DNA of 64,000 nt from Mesorhizobium onobrychidis (GCF_024707545.1 NZ_CP062229.1:3391501-3455500), one strand, 5' to 3'. Counted from the stretch's first letter, positions 45,162-54,552 are shown. Notes: a model not told the origin generated them from the letters alone. Made by a program: numbers and translations.

Positions 45162-47009
45162 TCAAATCTTCTGGTCGTGCGGCAGTGGCGCGGTTGCCTT
45201 TTCCAGCCAGGCCAGCGTCTCGCCTTCGAGCATCGGTCCGATCTCGGCCAGCACACGCTGGTGGTATGTGTCGAGCCAATGCAGCTCGTCGCGCGTCAAA
45301 AGGTCGGATCGCACCAGCCTGGTGTCGATCGGCGACAGCGTCAGTGTCTCAAAGCTGTGCATGGCGATGTCGCCGCCCTCTATCTGCTCGGCCGGTGTCA
45401 CCAGAATGAGGTTCTCGATGCGGATGCCGTAAGAGCCTTCCTTGTAGTAGCCCGGCTCGTTGGAGACGATCATGCCTGCCAGCAGCTTTTCGGTGCCGGT
45501 CCTTGCGATGCGCTGCGGGCCCTCGTGCACGGCCAGATAGGAGCCGACGCCGTGGCCGGTGCCATGGGCGAAATCGCAACCATGGTTCCACAGAGCCAGA
45601 CGCGCCACGGCATCGATCTCGGAGCCGCGCGTGCCCGGGGGAAAGCGCAGCATGGAAATGCCGATCATGCCCTTCAGCACCAGCGTGAAGCGTTCGCGCA
45701 TTTCCTCGGTCGGTGTGCCGATCGGCACGGTGCGGGTGATGTCGGTGGTGCCGTCCTGATACTGTCCGCCCGAATCGAGCAGGAACAACTCGCCAGACTG
45801 AAGCTTTCGGCTGGTGGCGCGGGAAACGCGGTAGTGCATGATGGCACCGTTCGGACCGGCGCCCGAGATGGTGTCGAAGGACACATCGCGCAGCGGCATT
45901 TGCGTTTCCTCGCCGGTGCTGCGGCGGCACTCCTCAAGCTTGGTGACGACCGCGATCTCGTCGAGCTTGCCGGGTTCCTGGCGGTCGAGCCAGCAAAGCA
46001 GCTTGGCCACGGCGGCGCCGTCGCGGCGATGCGCGGCGCGGGCGCCGTTGATCTCGGCCTGGTTCTTCGTCGCGCGTGGGATGCGGGCAGGATCGGGCGC
46101 GGCAATGACGGTACCGCCATTGTCCTCGACCAGCATTCTGAGCTTCTCCGCCGCCAGCGCTGGGTCCAGCGCGATTCTTGCGCCGCCCTTGGCTAATCCT
46201 GCGATCGCCGCTTCGAATTCACTGGGTTCGTGCAATTCGGCGAGCTGCGTCAGATAGGCCGCGACGGTGCGCGAAAACTTGCGCTGGTCCATGAAAAGGA
46301 GGTGCGACCCATCGGCGGCGAGCACGGCGAAGCCGAGCGTCAGCGGCGTGTGCGGCACGTCGCCGCCGCGGATGTCGAAGGCCCAGGCGATGGAGGACGG
46401 GTCGGTCAGCACGGCATGGGTGGCGCCGTCCTTGCCGATGGCCTCGGCCAGCCGTGCCAACTTGTCCTTGGCCAGTTCGCCGGCAAAGGCGATCGGATGG
46501 AGCTCGACCGGCGCCAGCGGCGGTTGGGGCTGGTCCTTCCAGATGGCGTCGATTGGATTCTTCTCGAGCGGCACCAATGTCGCCCCCGATTTTTCGGCCG
46601 AAGCTTTCAGCGCTTTCACGTCGCCGATCGTCTGCAGCCACGGATCGAAGCCAAGCCGCACGCCCTTGCCGAGATTGTCCTTGATCCAGGTGGCGGGCGG
46701 ATTGTCGACCAGGCTTTCGATCGAAAAGATGTCGAGATCGACCTCCTGGCGCACCTGCAGCGTGTAGCGCCCGTCGACGAACATGAAGGCACGGTCGCCG
46801 AGCACGATGGCGACGCCGGCCGAGCCGCTGAAGCCGGTCAGCCATTTTAGCCGCGCCGAGCGGTCGGCGACATATTCGCCCTGATGCTCGTCGGCACGAG
46901 GCACGATGAAGCCATCCAGCCCGTTGGCCGCCAGCCATTGACGCAGCAGCGCCACACGCGGCTTGCCGACGGCGGGGTCGCCGGCGGAATCAAAGGTCTG
47001 GAACATCAT
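45162..47009 (-). CDS. Aminopeptidase P (Xaa-Pro aminopeptidase), M24 family
   Basis: 615 residues, the long form with two N-terminal creatinase-like domains and a C-terminal M24 domain. Removes N-terminal residues before proline, in the cytoplasm with two metals. Ligands: two Asp in LLDSGGQYQDGTTDITRT, His in GTGHGVGSYLAVHEGP, Glu in SNEPGYYKEGSYG and Glu in IRIENL. AAGGAG lies just upstream of two adjacent ATGs (47009 and 47006); either could start. Confidence 0.94.
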   Translation of the reverse strand: MMFQTFDSAGDPAVGKPRVALLRQWLAANGLDGFIVPRADEHQGEYVADRSARLKWLTGFSGSAGVAIVLGDRAFMFVDGRYTLQVRQEVDLDIFSIESLVDNPPATWIKDNLGKGVRLGFDPWLQTIGDVKALKASAEKSGATLVPLEKNPIDAIWKDQPQPPLAPVELHPIAFAGELAKDKLARLAEAIGKDGATHAVLTDPSSIAWAFDIRGGDVPHTPLTLGFAVLAADGSHLLFMDQRKFSRTVAAYLTQLAELHEPSEFEAAIAGLAKGGARIALDPALAAEKLRMLVEDNGGTVIAAPDPARIPRATKNQAEINGARAAHRRDGAAVAKLLCWLDRQEPGKLDEIAVVTKLEECRRSTGEETQMPLRDVSFDTISGAGPNGAIMHYRVSRATSRKLQSGELFLLDSGGQYQDGTTDITRTVPIGTPTEEMRERFTLVLKGMIGISMLRFPPGTRGSEIDAVARLALWNHGCDFAHGTGHGVGSYLAVHEGPQRIARTGTEKLLAGMIVSNEPGYYKEGSYGIRIENLILVTPAEQIEGGDIAMHSFETLTLSPIDTRLVRSDLLTRDELHWLDTYHQRVLAEIGPMLEGETLAWLEKATAPLPHDQKI

Positions 47010-47125
47010 GGCCTCTCCTTGGGTGCTGGCGCGACCGTAGCGCATGACCCCGAAAATCGGAATCGACTTTTGCTACGCTGGCCGCCGGCCGGATTCGATC
47101 CAGCAGGGCGATCGCTTCAGCTCTG

Positions 47126-47302
47126 CGCTGCCCCTCATTGCCCTGCCGGGCATTTCTCCCCGTATAGTGACGGGGAGAAAAACACCTTCGCGAACGATTT
47201 CGCCAATCTCCAGTGTTGCGGAAAGGGTGCCGAGGTTGCGGTCGGCCCCTTCTCCCCGTCACTAACGGGGAGAAGGTCCCGGCAGGGCGATGAGGGGCGG
47301 CG
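47126..47302. repeat. Intergenic palindromic repeat element
   Basis: About 177 bp with imperfect inverted arms of some 54 bases (47126-47179 and 47250-47302); each arm contains its own small hairpin (TTCTCCCCGT ... ACGGGGAGAA). It shares the TCTCCCC/GGGGAGA ends and a GCCCTGCCGGG core with the intragenic elements. It sits in the gap between aminopeptidase P and the DUF1127 gene, which otherwise holds nothing I recognise. Confidence 0.8.
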
Positions 47303-47439
47303 CCGCCATCGACAGTGGTCATCTACGTGCGCTTTTTCGCATGGACGACATGCAGAATCAGCGATTTTAAAAGAGGTCAACAGAGTTTACCTTTTTGGCG
47401 TGGAGGAACGGTTCTTATTGCCCTGCAAAGGAGACCATC

Positions 47440-47625
47440 ATGTCCACGATTTCAGCCAGACGCGGATTTTTCAGAAGCGCTGTGAATGCTCTCATCGAAG
47501 CGCGCCAGCGCGAAGCGAGCCGCTATGTGAGCGGCGTTCTGCTTGGCTTTGACGACGAAACGCTGAAAGCGAACGGCTACGATCGCGAAGAACTGAAGAA
47601 GGCCGCAAGGTCGCGCTATGTCTGA
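47440..47625 (+). CDS. DUF1127 small protein
   Basis: 61 residues, arginine-rich at the C-terminus. AAAGGAGA lies upstream of the ATG. Seen: AVNALIEARQREASRYVSGVLLGFDDETLKANGYDREELKK, the usual YL-like helix pair of DUF1127. Some family members in alphaproteobacteria bind RNA or affect phosphate and small-RNA metabolism; no role is assigned here. Convergent with prmA. Confidence 0.88.
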   Translation: MSTISARRGFFRSAVNALIEARQREASRYVSGVLLGFDDETLKANGYDREELKKAARSRYV

Positions 47626-47636
47626 GCGAATTTGCG

Positions 47637-48509
47637 TCACCGCTTGAGGTAGATCGTCACCCAGCCCTCGCGATGCAACGTCCTGACATGGCGGAACTGC
47701 TGGCCGACATAGGCCGAGACCACCGCGTCGCGTTGCCGGTCGAGGATTCCTGACAGCACGATCGAGCCGCCCAGGGCGATATGCCCGGCCATTTCGGGCG
47801 CCAGCCGCATAAGCGGCCGCGCCAGTATGTTGGCGACGATAAGGTCGAAAGGGCCGCGCGCTGCAAAGATCGGATGGTGGAAGCCCGGTGCCGTCACCGT
47901 TTCGACGAGCGCCTTGACGTGGTTGAGCCGCGCATTGGCGGCGGCGACTTTTGTGGCGACCGGATCGATGTCGGTCGCCAGCACCGGGATATGGGCGAGC
48001 TTGGCCAGCGCGATGGCCAGCACCGCACTGCCGGTGCCGAGGTCGAGCGCGTTGCGCGGGCGCTCGCGCCGCACGACCTGTTCCAGCATTTCAAGGCAGC
48101 CGGCGGTGGTGCCGTGATGGCCGGTGCCGAAGGCGAGGCCCGCCTCGATCTCGATGGCGAGTTCGCCGCTGTGGCGCTTCCTGCGGTCATGCGCGCCGTG
48201 AACAAAGAAACGGCCGGCGCGCACTGGCTTCAGTCCCTCCAGCGAACGCGTCACCCAGTCGATGTCAGGCACGGGCTCGCGCGCAATCGGCCTCGACAAG
48301 GCAAGCCCGGCAAGGATCTCTTTCACGCGAGCCTCGACGGCGTCGACATCGCCGTCGGCATAGAGCGACACTTCCTGGATGTCGCGATCCTCATCGACTT
48401 CGAGGATGGCAATCGGCAGGCCCTCGTCCTCGAAGGCCGTTTCGAACGCCGCGAAGATACGGTCGGCCTCGATCTTTCCAGTGGTGAAATAAAGCCGCGT
48501 TTGGGTCAT
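47637..48509 (-). CDS. prmA: PrmA, ribosomal protein L11 methyltransferase
   Basis: 290 residues from the ATG at 48509 (MTQTRLYF); another ATG at 48533 lies at the edge of a repeat. Seen: [41 protein letters not shown], the SAM loop [26 protein letters not shown] and [19 protein letters not shown] with the NxxxxP-like element. Trimethylates L11 in the cytoplasm. No strong Shine-Dalgarno is seen. Confidence 0.93.
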   Translation of the reverse strand: MTQTRLYFTTGKIEADRIFAAFETAFEDEGLPIAILEVDEDRDIQEVSLYADGDVDAVEARVKEILAGLALSRPIAREPVPDIDWVTRSLEGLKPVRAGRFFVHGAHDRRKRHSGELAIEIEAGLAFGTGHHGTTAGCLEMLEQVVRRERPRNALDLGTGSAVLAIALAKLAHIPVLATDIDPVATKVAAANARLNHVKALVETVTAPGFHHPIFAARGPFDLIVANILARPLMRLAPEMAGHIALGGSIVLSGILDRQRDAVVSAYVGQQFRHVRTLHREGWVTIYLKR

Positions 48510-48528
48510 CAAACGATGATCTTGTTTG

Positions 48529-48595
48529 AGCATGATCTTTTCCGAAAACCGGTCCCACTTTTCGCTGTCGCGGACCTTCGGTTCGGGATCATGCT
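48529..48595. repeat. Palindromic intergenic repeat between the Sco1 gene and prmA
   Basis: About 67 bp bounded by AGCATGATC (48529-48537) and GATCATGCT (48587-48595), with TTTTCCGAAAACCGGTCCC inside. I recognise this type from Mesorhizobium intergenic regions. It begins right after the stop codon of the minus-strand Sco1 gene and could form a transcript-ending or processing hairpin. It also overlaps the first candidate start of prmA. Confidence 0.65.
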
Positions 48596-49195
48596 CTAAC
48601 CTTCCGCCGCCAGCCGCTTGAGCTTGGCGATGGCGGTGTCCGGGCTTTCGCCATAAGCGATGGTGCCGGCGAAATCGCCCCTGGCGTTGAGCAGCAACAC
48701 CGAAGCGGTGTGGTCCATCGTGTAGTCGCCGTTGCCGGTATCGACCTTCTTCGAATAGATGCCGAAGGATTTGGCCATGGCTTGGACTTTGTCCGGGTCG
48801 CCTGATATGCCGAGGATGCGGTCGGAGAAATTACTGATATAGGCGTTCATGATTTCGGGCGTGTCGCGCTCCGGGTCGACCGTCACGAAATAGGCGCGCA
48901 GGTTCTTGCCGTCGTCACCCATCGTCTTCAGCCAGCCAGCCAGTTCGAACAGCGTGGTCGGGCAGACTTCCGGGCAATGGGTGAAGCCGAAGAAGACGAC
49001 GCTGGGGTGGCCGCGAAACGCAGCCTCGGTGACCGGAGCGCCCTTCTGGTCAACCAGCGTGAACGGCGCGCCATAGGGCTCGCCGCTGTAGAAAGGCCTA
49101 TATGTCCAGATGGTCATTGCACCGATCCCGACGGCCATCGCCACGAGGATGCCAACAAGGATAAAGCGCATTACAGGGGAGGCGTCGCTGTACAT
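48596..49195 (-). CDS. Sco1/SenC-like copper chaperone
   Basis: 199 residues. One N-terminal membrane anchor ([22 protein letters not shown]), then a thioredoxin-like domain facing the periplasm. Copper ligands: CPEVC in [17 protein letters not shown] and His in [22 protein letters not shown] is also typical. Such proteins help assemble the CuA site of cytochrome c oxidase. The ATG at 49195 or the one at 49171 could start; neither has a clear ribosome binding site. Confidence 0.92.
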   Translation of the reverse strand: MYSDASPVMRFILVGILVAMAVGIGAMTIWTYRPFYSGEPYGAPFTLVDQKGAPVTEAAFRGHPSVVFFGFTHCPEVCPTTLFELAGWLKTMGDDGKNLRAYFVTVDPERDTPEIMNAYISNFSDRILGISGDPDKVQAMAKSFGIYSKKVDTGNGDYTMDHTASVLLLNARGDFAGTIAYGESPDTAIAKLKRLAAEG

Positions 49196-49421
49196 CTAGC
49201 GTGCTGCTGTTGAACTGAAGGGCAATGAAAAATGCGGGCCTAAAAACGATGACATGCTGAATATCACTCCGATCTCACCAAGGGCAACCATAGTGCTCAA
49301 GAACGCTTACGCAAAGATGCCGCGTTGCCGCAACTGCGGGCCGGCGCGCAATATCCAGCTTGCAAAGCGCTGCCGCCCGTCCCACCTGAGGTCGGCAAAA
49401 CTCGAACCGCAGGAGGCTTCC

Positions 49422-49910
49422 TTGCGAAAACTGATCGGCGGCGCTTTGGCCGCATGCCTTGTCATCGGTGCTGGTGCGGCTGGCGCCCAGGAGGTCGGCA
49501 AGGTCGGCGTCGACTGGCTCGGCAACGACATCATCGTCGAGGCGATCAAGGATCCGAAGGTCGAAGGCGTGACCTGCCACGTCTCCTATTTCGACCGCGG
49601 CGTGATCGATCGCCTGCAGAAGGGCAACTGGTTCGAGGACCCGTCCGATTCCTCGATCTCGTGCCGCCAGACCGGGCCGATCACCATCAGCGACATCGAC
49701 ATGAGCGAGGCCGGCGAGGAGGTATTCAAGCAGGGCATCAGCCTGATCTGGAAGAAGCAGGTGGTGAACCGCATCTACGACAAGACCAATGAGACCCTGA
49801 TCTATCTGTCGCACTCGCGCCAGGTGCAGGACGGTTCGGCGAAAATGTCGGTCACCACCGTGCCGCTCTACGGCCAGAACGTGGTGTGGAGCAACGGCAA
49901 GCCGAAATAG
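49422..49910 (+). CDS. CreA-like periplasmic protein
   Basis: 162 residues from TTG at 49422, with AGGAGG at 49411-49416. Signal peptide LRKLIGGALAACLVIGAGAAGAQ, then VGVDWLGNDIIVEAIKDPKVEGVTCHVSYFDRG and EDPSDSSISCRQTGPI, the CreA family hallmarks with two conserved cysteines. The longer frame to 49254 has no support. Function of CreA is unknown despite its old name (catabolite regulation). Confidence 0.9.
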   Translation: MRKLIGGALAACLVIGAGAAGAQEVGKVGVDWLGNDIIVEAIKDPKVEGVTCHVSYFDRGVIDRLQKGNWFEDPSDSSISCRQTGPITISDIDMSEAGEEVFKQGISLIWKKQVVNRIYDKTNETLIYLSHSRQVQDGSAKMSVTTVPLYGQNVVWSNGKPK

Positions 49911-49980
49911 CCTCTGGTAACAGGTGACGGACGATTGGTCCCGCTTGCGGGATCAATCGCTCGGGCGTAAAGCCGCCGGG

Positions 49981-50622
49981 ATGGACCGTCCCGAAAACCT
50001 CGTCCTGAAAGATCCCAAGCCGCGCATCCACCCGACCGCGGAGTTGAAGGCGTGCAAGCTTGGGCGCTACGCTTCGATCGGCGAGCGGGTTATCCTGCGC
50101 GAGGTATCGGTCGGCGACTTCTCCTATTTCGAGCGCCACGCCGAGGCGATCTACACGACGATCGGCAAGTTCTGTTCGATCGCCGCCAACAGCCGCATCA
50201 ACGCGCTGGAGCATCCGATAGAGCGGCTGACCCAGCACAAGGTCAGCTATCGCCCGAACGAGTATTTTCGCTGGCTGGGCGTCGACGCCGGATTTCGGGA
50301 GCGACGGCGGGCGAAGTCCGTCAGTATCGGCCACGATGTCTGGATCGGCCACGGCGCGGTGATCATGCCTGATGTGAGCATCGGTAATGGCGCGATCGTC
50401 GGCGCCAATGCTGTGGTGACGCGCGACGTACCTGCTTATGCGATTGTGGCCGGCGTTCCGGCCAGGCAATTGCGCCAACGCTTCGCGGCGGACATTACCG
50501 CGCGGATCGAAAGCCTCGCCTGGTGGGACTGGCCGCACGAGAAACTGGCCACGGCAGTCCCCGACATGCAGGCGCTGTCCATCGAGGCTTTCCTCGATCG
50601 CTGGGAAAACGAAATACCCTGA
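49981..50622 (+). CDS. Hexapeptide-repeat acetyltransferase (left-handed beta-helix)
   Basis: 213 residues from ATG 49981; GTG at 49924 would add 19 residues and neither has a clear Shine-Dalgarno. Hexapeptide repeats (IHPTAELKACKLGRYASIGERVILREVSVGDFSYF and IGHDVWIGHGAVIMPDVSIGNGAIVGANAVVTRDVPAYAIVAGVPAR) with the catalytic-type histidine in ALEHPIERLT. It resembles the CatB/phosphonate-associated hexapeptide transferases, which use acetyl-CoA. No phn genes lie near, so the substrate is open. Confidence 0.8.
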   Translation: MDRPENLVLKDPKPRIHPTAELKACKLGRYASIGERVILREVSVGDFSYFERHAEAIYTTIGKFCSIAANSRINALEHPIERLTQHKVSYRPNEYFRWLGVDAGFRERRRAKSVSIGHDVWIGHGAVIMPDVSIGNGAIVGANAVVTRDVPAYAIVAGVPARQLRQRFAADITARIESLAWWDWPHEKLATAVPDMQALSIEAFLDRWENEIP

Positions 50623-50705
50623 TCTTGCGGGGGCGTGCACGGTTATGTCGGTGAAATCTCTCCTCGCAAGGGAACCAGGAGCGGTCGCCGGTTGTTCTCC
50701 TTGCC

Positions 50706-51134
50706 ATGATCGAGAAGCTTTTCACCAGGATCGCCAACTATGTTGCCCATCTCGCCGGTCTGCCGTCGACATTCGCCGTCTGTTTTCTGATCATCGTTGT
50801 CTGGGCGGTAAGCGGTCCGATGTTCGGGTTTTCCGATACGTGGCAACTCATCATCAATACCGGCACGACGATCGTCACCTTCCTGATGGTGTTCCTCATC
50901 CAGAACACCCAGAATCGCGATGGCACAGCGATTCAGACGAAACTCGACGAGTTGATCCGGGTCGGCAAAGCTCACAATACTTTTATCGGCATCGAGCACC
51001 TGACCGAATCCGAGGTCGAGGAGATCCGCAAAAAATGTGAACAGGCGGCGAAACGGCATGACCAGAAGATCGCCGATGCGGCGGTCAAGAAAGCCGCTGC
51101 GCAAAAGCGCGGCTCGACGACACATGCGGCGTGA
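50706..51134 (+). CDS. Low-affinity iron permease family protein
   Basis: 142 residues. Two membrane segments (STFAVCFLIIVVWAVSGPMF and TGTTIVTFLMVFLIQNTQNRD) and a charged C-terminal tail. The NTGTTIVTFLMVFLIQNTQNRD stretch and the following AIQTKLDELI are the signature of the iron permease (PF04120) family. Transport of iron by bacterial members is not proven, so the name is provisional. Starts 84 bases after the acetyltransferase gene; convergent with the dehydrogenase. Confidence 0.85.
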   Translation: MIEKLFTRIANYVAHLAGLPSTFAVCFLIIVVWAVSGPMFGFSDTWQLIINTGTTIVTFLMVFLIQNTQNRDGTAIQTKLDELIRVGKAHNTFIGIEHLTESEVEEIRKKCEQAAKRHDQKIADAAVKKAAAQKRGSTTHAA

Positions 51135-51137
51135 GCG

Positions 51138-52004
51138 TCAGCCTTCCATGAACGCCGCGAAAGCATCCTTATGGTCCGGATGCCAGCGCGACAGAGCGGG
51201 GCGGTTCTCGATGATGTCGCCGATCGCCCAGGCCATCCGCTTTTCGTCCATGGGCCGCGTCGCCTCGTTGTCAGGACAAAGAATGTAGAAATCGCCACGC
51301 ACCAGCGAGGCCAGCATGAAGTCGATCACCTGCTCGCCGGTCCAGGCGCCGGCGGGCTTTTCGGTTGCACCCTCGGTCAGGCCGGTAAAAGTGAACCCCG
51401 GAATGAGCAGATGCGCCGCAACCTTTGCGCCGGGCTCGTTGCGCAGCGCGTGTGCCAGGCCTTCGGTGAAGGTCTTCACGCCCGATTTGGAGACGTTGTA
51501 GGCAAGGTTGCCGGGCGGCGTGGTGATGCCTTGCTTGGAGCCGGTGTTGACGATCAGGCCCGGCCTGCCGGCCGCCAGCATGCGCGGCACGAAGGCCTCG
51601 ACGCCATGAACGACGCCCCAAAAATTGATGTCCAGCAGCCGCTTCCAGGCGTCGCGGTTCTCCCAGGGTTTGCCGGGATTGTTGCCGACGCCCGCATTGT
51701 TCATCAACAGCGACACGCCGCCGAAGGCACCGAACGCCTTTCCGGCCAGTCGGTCGAGCTCGTCGGCTTTCGAGACGTCGGTGGCGACCGCGAGTACCGC
51801 GCTGTCGCCGGCAATCGTTGCAACGGCGCCGGCAGCCTCATCGAGCCGGGCGCCGCCAATATCGGCCAGCACGATTTTCATGCCCATCGCCGCCAGCCGC
51901 TTGGCCGCGGCAAGGCCGATGCCGCTGGCGCTGCCGGTGATGACGGCAACGTTGCCGGAGGCAAGGGCAGGCAAAGCGCTCTGGATTTCGGCGTCGGCGG
52001 TCAT
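51138..52004 (-). CDS. Short-chain dehydrogenase/reductase
   Basis: 288 residues, classical SDR fold. Cofactor loop TGSASGIGLA near residue 20, LADIG with Asp suggesting NAD preference, NNAGVG, catalytic Ser region NTGSKQG, and YNVSKSGVK with the Tyr and Lys. The substrate cannot be told. Convergent with the iron-permease-like gene, 3 bases between stops. Confidence 0.9.
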   Translation of the reverse strand: MTADAEIQSALPALASGNVAVITGSASGIGLAAAKRLAAMGMKIVLADIGGARLDEAAGAVATIAGDSAVLAVATDVSKADELDRLAGKAFGAFGGVSLLMNNAGVGNNPGKPWENRDAWKRLLDINFWGVVHGVEAFVPRMLAAGRPGLIVNTGSKQGITTPPGNLAYNVSKSGVKTFTEGLAHALRNEPGAKVAAHLLIPGFTFTGLTEGATEKPAGAWTGEQVIDFMLASLVRGDFYILCPDNEATRPMDEKRMAWAIGDIIENRPALSRWHPDHKDAFAAFMEG

Positions 52005-52139
52005 GGGTGATAGTGTCCTCGTTCAAGTTGCGCCGAACTTAACGCGCCGAGGGGTTCGCGCAAGCCCGCTTTGGCGTCCTTGGGTTGACCACATCGGCGG
52101 GCGCTGCGCATGCTGTCCGCGTAAGAAGGAGATTACCGA

Positions 52140-52421
52140 TTGACCGACTGGATCGAGATCCTGAAAGAACAGACCGCCACCGGCGACCAGATGAGCCGCG
52201 AGGTGCCGCAAATGCTTGCCAATCCCGATATCAGCGAAGCGCAAGTGAAGACGCTGTTTTCGGCGCTCGAAAAACAGGCGGAGTTCGTCGAAAAGCTGCG
52301 CATGGCGCTGGAAAAATTCGGCCATGATTTTTCGGTGATCAAGGCGGCCGAGCGGCTGGAGGAACGCTATGCCGACCTTGCGGCCTCGGTGGCGGAAAAG
52401 CTGAAAGCGATGCGGGGCTAG
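52140..52421 (+). CDS. Small hypothetical helical protein, TTG start
   Basis: 93 residues, not recognised. TTG start with AAGGAGA about eight bases upstream. The chain is predicted all-helical and charged (TLFSALEKQAEFVEKLRMALEKFGHDFSVIKAAERLEERYADL), with no membrane segment. Convergent with the TMEM175-like gene, 6 bases between stops. Confidence 0.7.
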   Translation: MTDWIEILKEQTATGDQMSREVPQMLANPDISEAQVKTLFSALEKQAEFVEKLRMALEKFGHDFSVIKAAERLEERYADLAASVAEKLKAMRG

Positions 52422-52427
52422 GCAGAC

Positions 52428-53003
52428 CTATTTTTCGACCAGCCTCTCGAAGCGCCGGTCCGGTACGAACCAGATCATGGCAACCAGCATATAGAGCGCG
52501 ACGCCGATCCATTGATTGACGAAGGTCAGCGGAATGGCGGCGATGTAGAGGACCACCGAGATCTTTTCCTTGCGGTCGGTGCCTACCGCTCTGGCGAAGG
52601 CAGTGTCGTTGCCATGCAGCCGTTGCAGCATGACGACCAGAATGAAGTAGGCGGCCGCGCAAAGCGCCAGGACAACACCGTAAACGGCGACAGGCACCGG
52701 CGCGAAATGGTTTTCGCCCATGAAGGCGGTGGTGACGGGCATCAGCGACAGCCAGAACAGTAGATGCAGATTGGCCCACAGCACGCGGCCATCCACCCGC
52801 TGCACGGTGTGGAACATGTTGTGCAGATTGTTCCAGTAGATGCCGACATAGATGAAGGACAGCACGTAGCTGAGAAAAGTGGGCCATAGCGGTGCCAGCG
52901 CGGAAAACTCCGCGCCATGCGGCACCTTCAATTCCAGCACCATGATGGTGATGATGATGGCCATGACGCCATCGGAAAATGCCTCGACTCGTCCCTTGCC
53001 CAT
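52428..53003 (-). CDS. TMEM175/DUF1211-like potassium channel protein
   Basis: 191 residues, six membrane segments. The first carries RVEAFSDGVMAIIITIMVLELKVP, the FSDG(V/I)xAI signature that forms the selectivity filter in bacterial TMEM175 channels. Bacterial members have one six-helix repeat and act as tetramers, weakly K+-selective. Physiological role is unknown. Confidence 0.9.
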   Translation of the reverse strand: MGKGRVEAFSDGVMAIIITIMVLELKVPHGAEFSALAPLWPTFLSYVLSFIYVGIYWNNLHNMFHTVQRVDGRVLWANLHLLFWLSLMPVTTAFMGENHFAPVPVAVYGVVLALCAAAYFILVVMLQRLHGNDTAFARAVGTDRKEKISVVLYIAAIPLTFVNQWIGVALYMLVAMIWFVPDRRFERLVEK

Positions 53004-53075
53004 GGATTTCCTCTACTGCGCCTGGCTCATCCTAGGCGATCGAAGTGGCTGGAGGGAAGGCCTGGGCGCTGTCGT

Positions 53076-53333
53076 TCAGCCATTCGGCGTCTCAGGCGAA
53101 AGATGCGCGCGCTGGCGCAGCACGCCGAGGCCGGTGTCCGGAGGCTCGCCGGCAGCCGGCCTGCCCTCGATCATGTGCATGGTGCGCCATCGGCCAAAGC
53201 GGTAATAGGCGGTTGCCAGCGCGAGCGACGTGATCGAGCCGACCGGAAAGCTCCACCATAACGCTTCCTCGCCGATAACAAGAAGAGCGGCCGGCCAACA
53301 ACAAGAGGGGAAGGTGAGTGCGGCCATCATCAA
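53076..53333 (-). pseudogene. C-terminal remnant of a MATE-type efflux protein
   Basis: An 85-residue frame whose middle, EEALWWSFPVGSITSLALATAYYRFGRWR, looks like the last membrane helix and end of a MATE transporter. The rest of the transporter (some 400 residues) is absent: the LacI gene abuts directly upstream. It is therefore called a deletion remnant. It could instead be a short unrelated membrane protein. Confidence 0.5.
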
Positions 53334-54355
53334 TCGCTGTCGCGTGCGATCAGCTCCAGCGGCCAGATCTCACGGATGATCCGCGCGCCCTCAGGCCCCG
53401 CGAAGGCCGGGATCGACGCCAGCAGCATTTCGGCCAGCCGCCGTCCCATCGGCTCCAGGGGAGGGCGGAAGCCGGTCAACGCCGGTGAAAAATAGCGGCA
53501 GAGCGGCGTGTCGACGATGACGATCACCGCAATGTCGTGACCGGGCTTGATGCCCATCTCAGCCAGTGCCTTGCAGCCGCCGAGTGCCATCGCGTCATTG
53601 TTGAAGATGATGGCGGTCGGCGGGTCCTTGGAGCGCATGACCTGCGGCGTCACCTTGTAGCCGCCGGCCTCGTTGATGAAGTCTTCCGCGATCAGCCCGG
53701 GGTCGACCTCGATGCCGTGCCGCTGCAGGGCCTTGCGATAGCCGGCCAGGAATAGATAGCCGAAATTGAGGTTGAGTGACGGGCGGATGGCCGCGATGCG
53801 GCGGTGGCCGCGCGCCACCAGGCGGTCGACCGCCTCGGCCCCGGCTTTTTCGAAATCGAGGTCGAGCGACGGATAGGATTTGCCGCCGGATCGGCTGCGG
53901 CCGAGCGTCGCGAACGGGAAGCCGACCCTGGTCAGGTAATCGATGCGCTCGTCCTCGCGACGCGTCCAGGCCAGCACCACCGCATCGGCTCGGCGCGTCT
54001 CGACCACCCGGCGCAGGCGCTCCTGCTGGTAGTCGCCCGGCGCGCCCATCACCACGATCAAGTCGAGCCCGCTTTCGGCGAGTTTCGCCTGCAGCCCGGT
54101 CAGGAACGGAATGAAGAACGGCTCGCCATATTGCTGGTCGCCCGGGTGCGGCTGCAACATGAAGGCGATCGAGTGGGTGGCGCCGCGCCGCAGGCTGCGG
54201 CCGGACTGGTTCGGCGAATAGTTCAGCTTTGCCGCGGCATCGAGCACGCGCTGGCGTGTATCGGCATTGACGTCGGCGCGCCCGTTGAGCGCGCGCGACA
54301 CGGTGCCGATCGAAATGTTCAGGTGACGCGCAAGGTCGTGGATGCTGGACGCCAA
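53330..54355 (-). CDS. LacI-family transcriptional regulator
   Basis: 341 residues from TTG at 54355, with AAAGGGGAG nine bases upstream; the frame is open to 54442 but the family N-terminus starts here. Helix-turn-helix SIHDLARHLNISIGTVSRALNGRADVNADTRQRVLDAAAKLNY, then a periplasmic-binding-like sugar domain (AFMLQPHPGDQQYG onward). It likely represses the divergent sugar operon by binding the AAACGTTT sites between the two. Confidence 0.92.
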   Translation of the reverse strand: MASSIHDLARHLNISIGTVSRALNGRADVNADTRQRVLDAAAKLNYSPNQSGRSLRRGATHSIAFMLQPHPGDQQYGEPFFIPFLTGLQAKLAESGLDLIVVMGAPGDYQQERLRRVVETRRADAVVLAWTRREDERIDYLTRVGFPFATLGRSRSGGKSYPSLDLDFEKAGAEAVDRLVARGHRRIAAIRPSLNLNFGYLFLAGYRKALQRHGIEVDPGLIAEDFINEAGGYKVTPQVMRSKDPPTAIIFNNDAMALGGCKALAEMGIKPGHDIAVIVIVDTPLCRYFSPALTGFRPPLEPMGRRLAEMLLASIPAFAGPEGARIIREIWPLELIARDSD

Positions 54356-54464
54356 AGGACGGTTCTCCCCTTTCTTGGCTATCACCGGCCGCACTTCAGG
54401 CCAAGGCGATAAAGCTGATTTTCGCGAGCGGCCAATTGACATTCTACGCCTCCGGGTGTGTTCT

Positions 54465-54492
54465 CGTAAACGTTTACGGAAAAACGTTTACG
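54465..54492. promoter_or_regulatory. Two LacI-type operators in the divergent gap
   Basis: A perfect palindrome CGTAAACGTTTACG (54465-54478) and a second site AAAACGTTTACG (54481-54492). Their AAACGTTT cores are 14 bases apart. A central CG palindrome of this kind is typical of LacI-family operators. They lie 60-90 bases before the oxidoreductase start and about 110 before that of the regulator. Confidence 0.8.
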
Positions 54493-54552
54493 GTCATGCC
54501 GTGAATGCCGTGACGATCGGTCTGGAGGGGCCGAGTGGAGGAGGAGCGCTGG

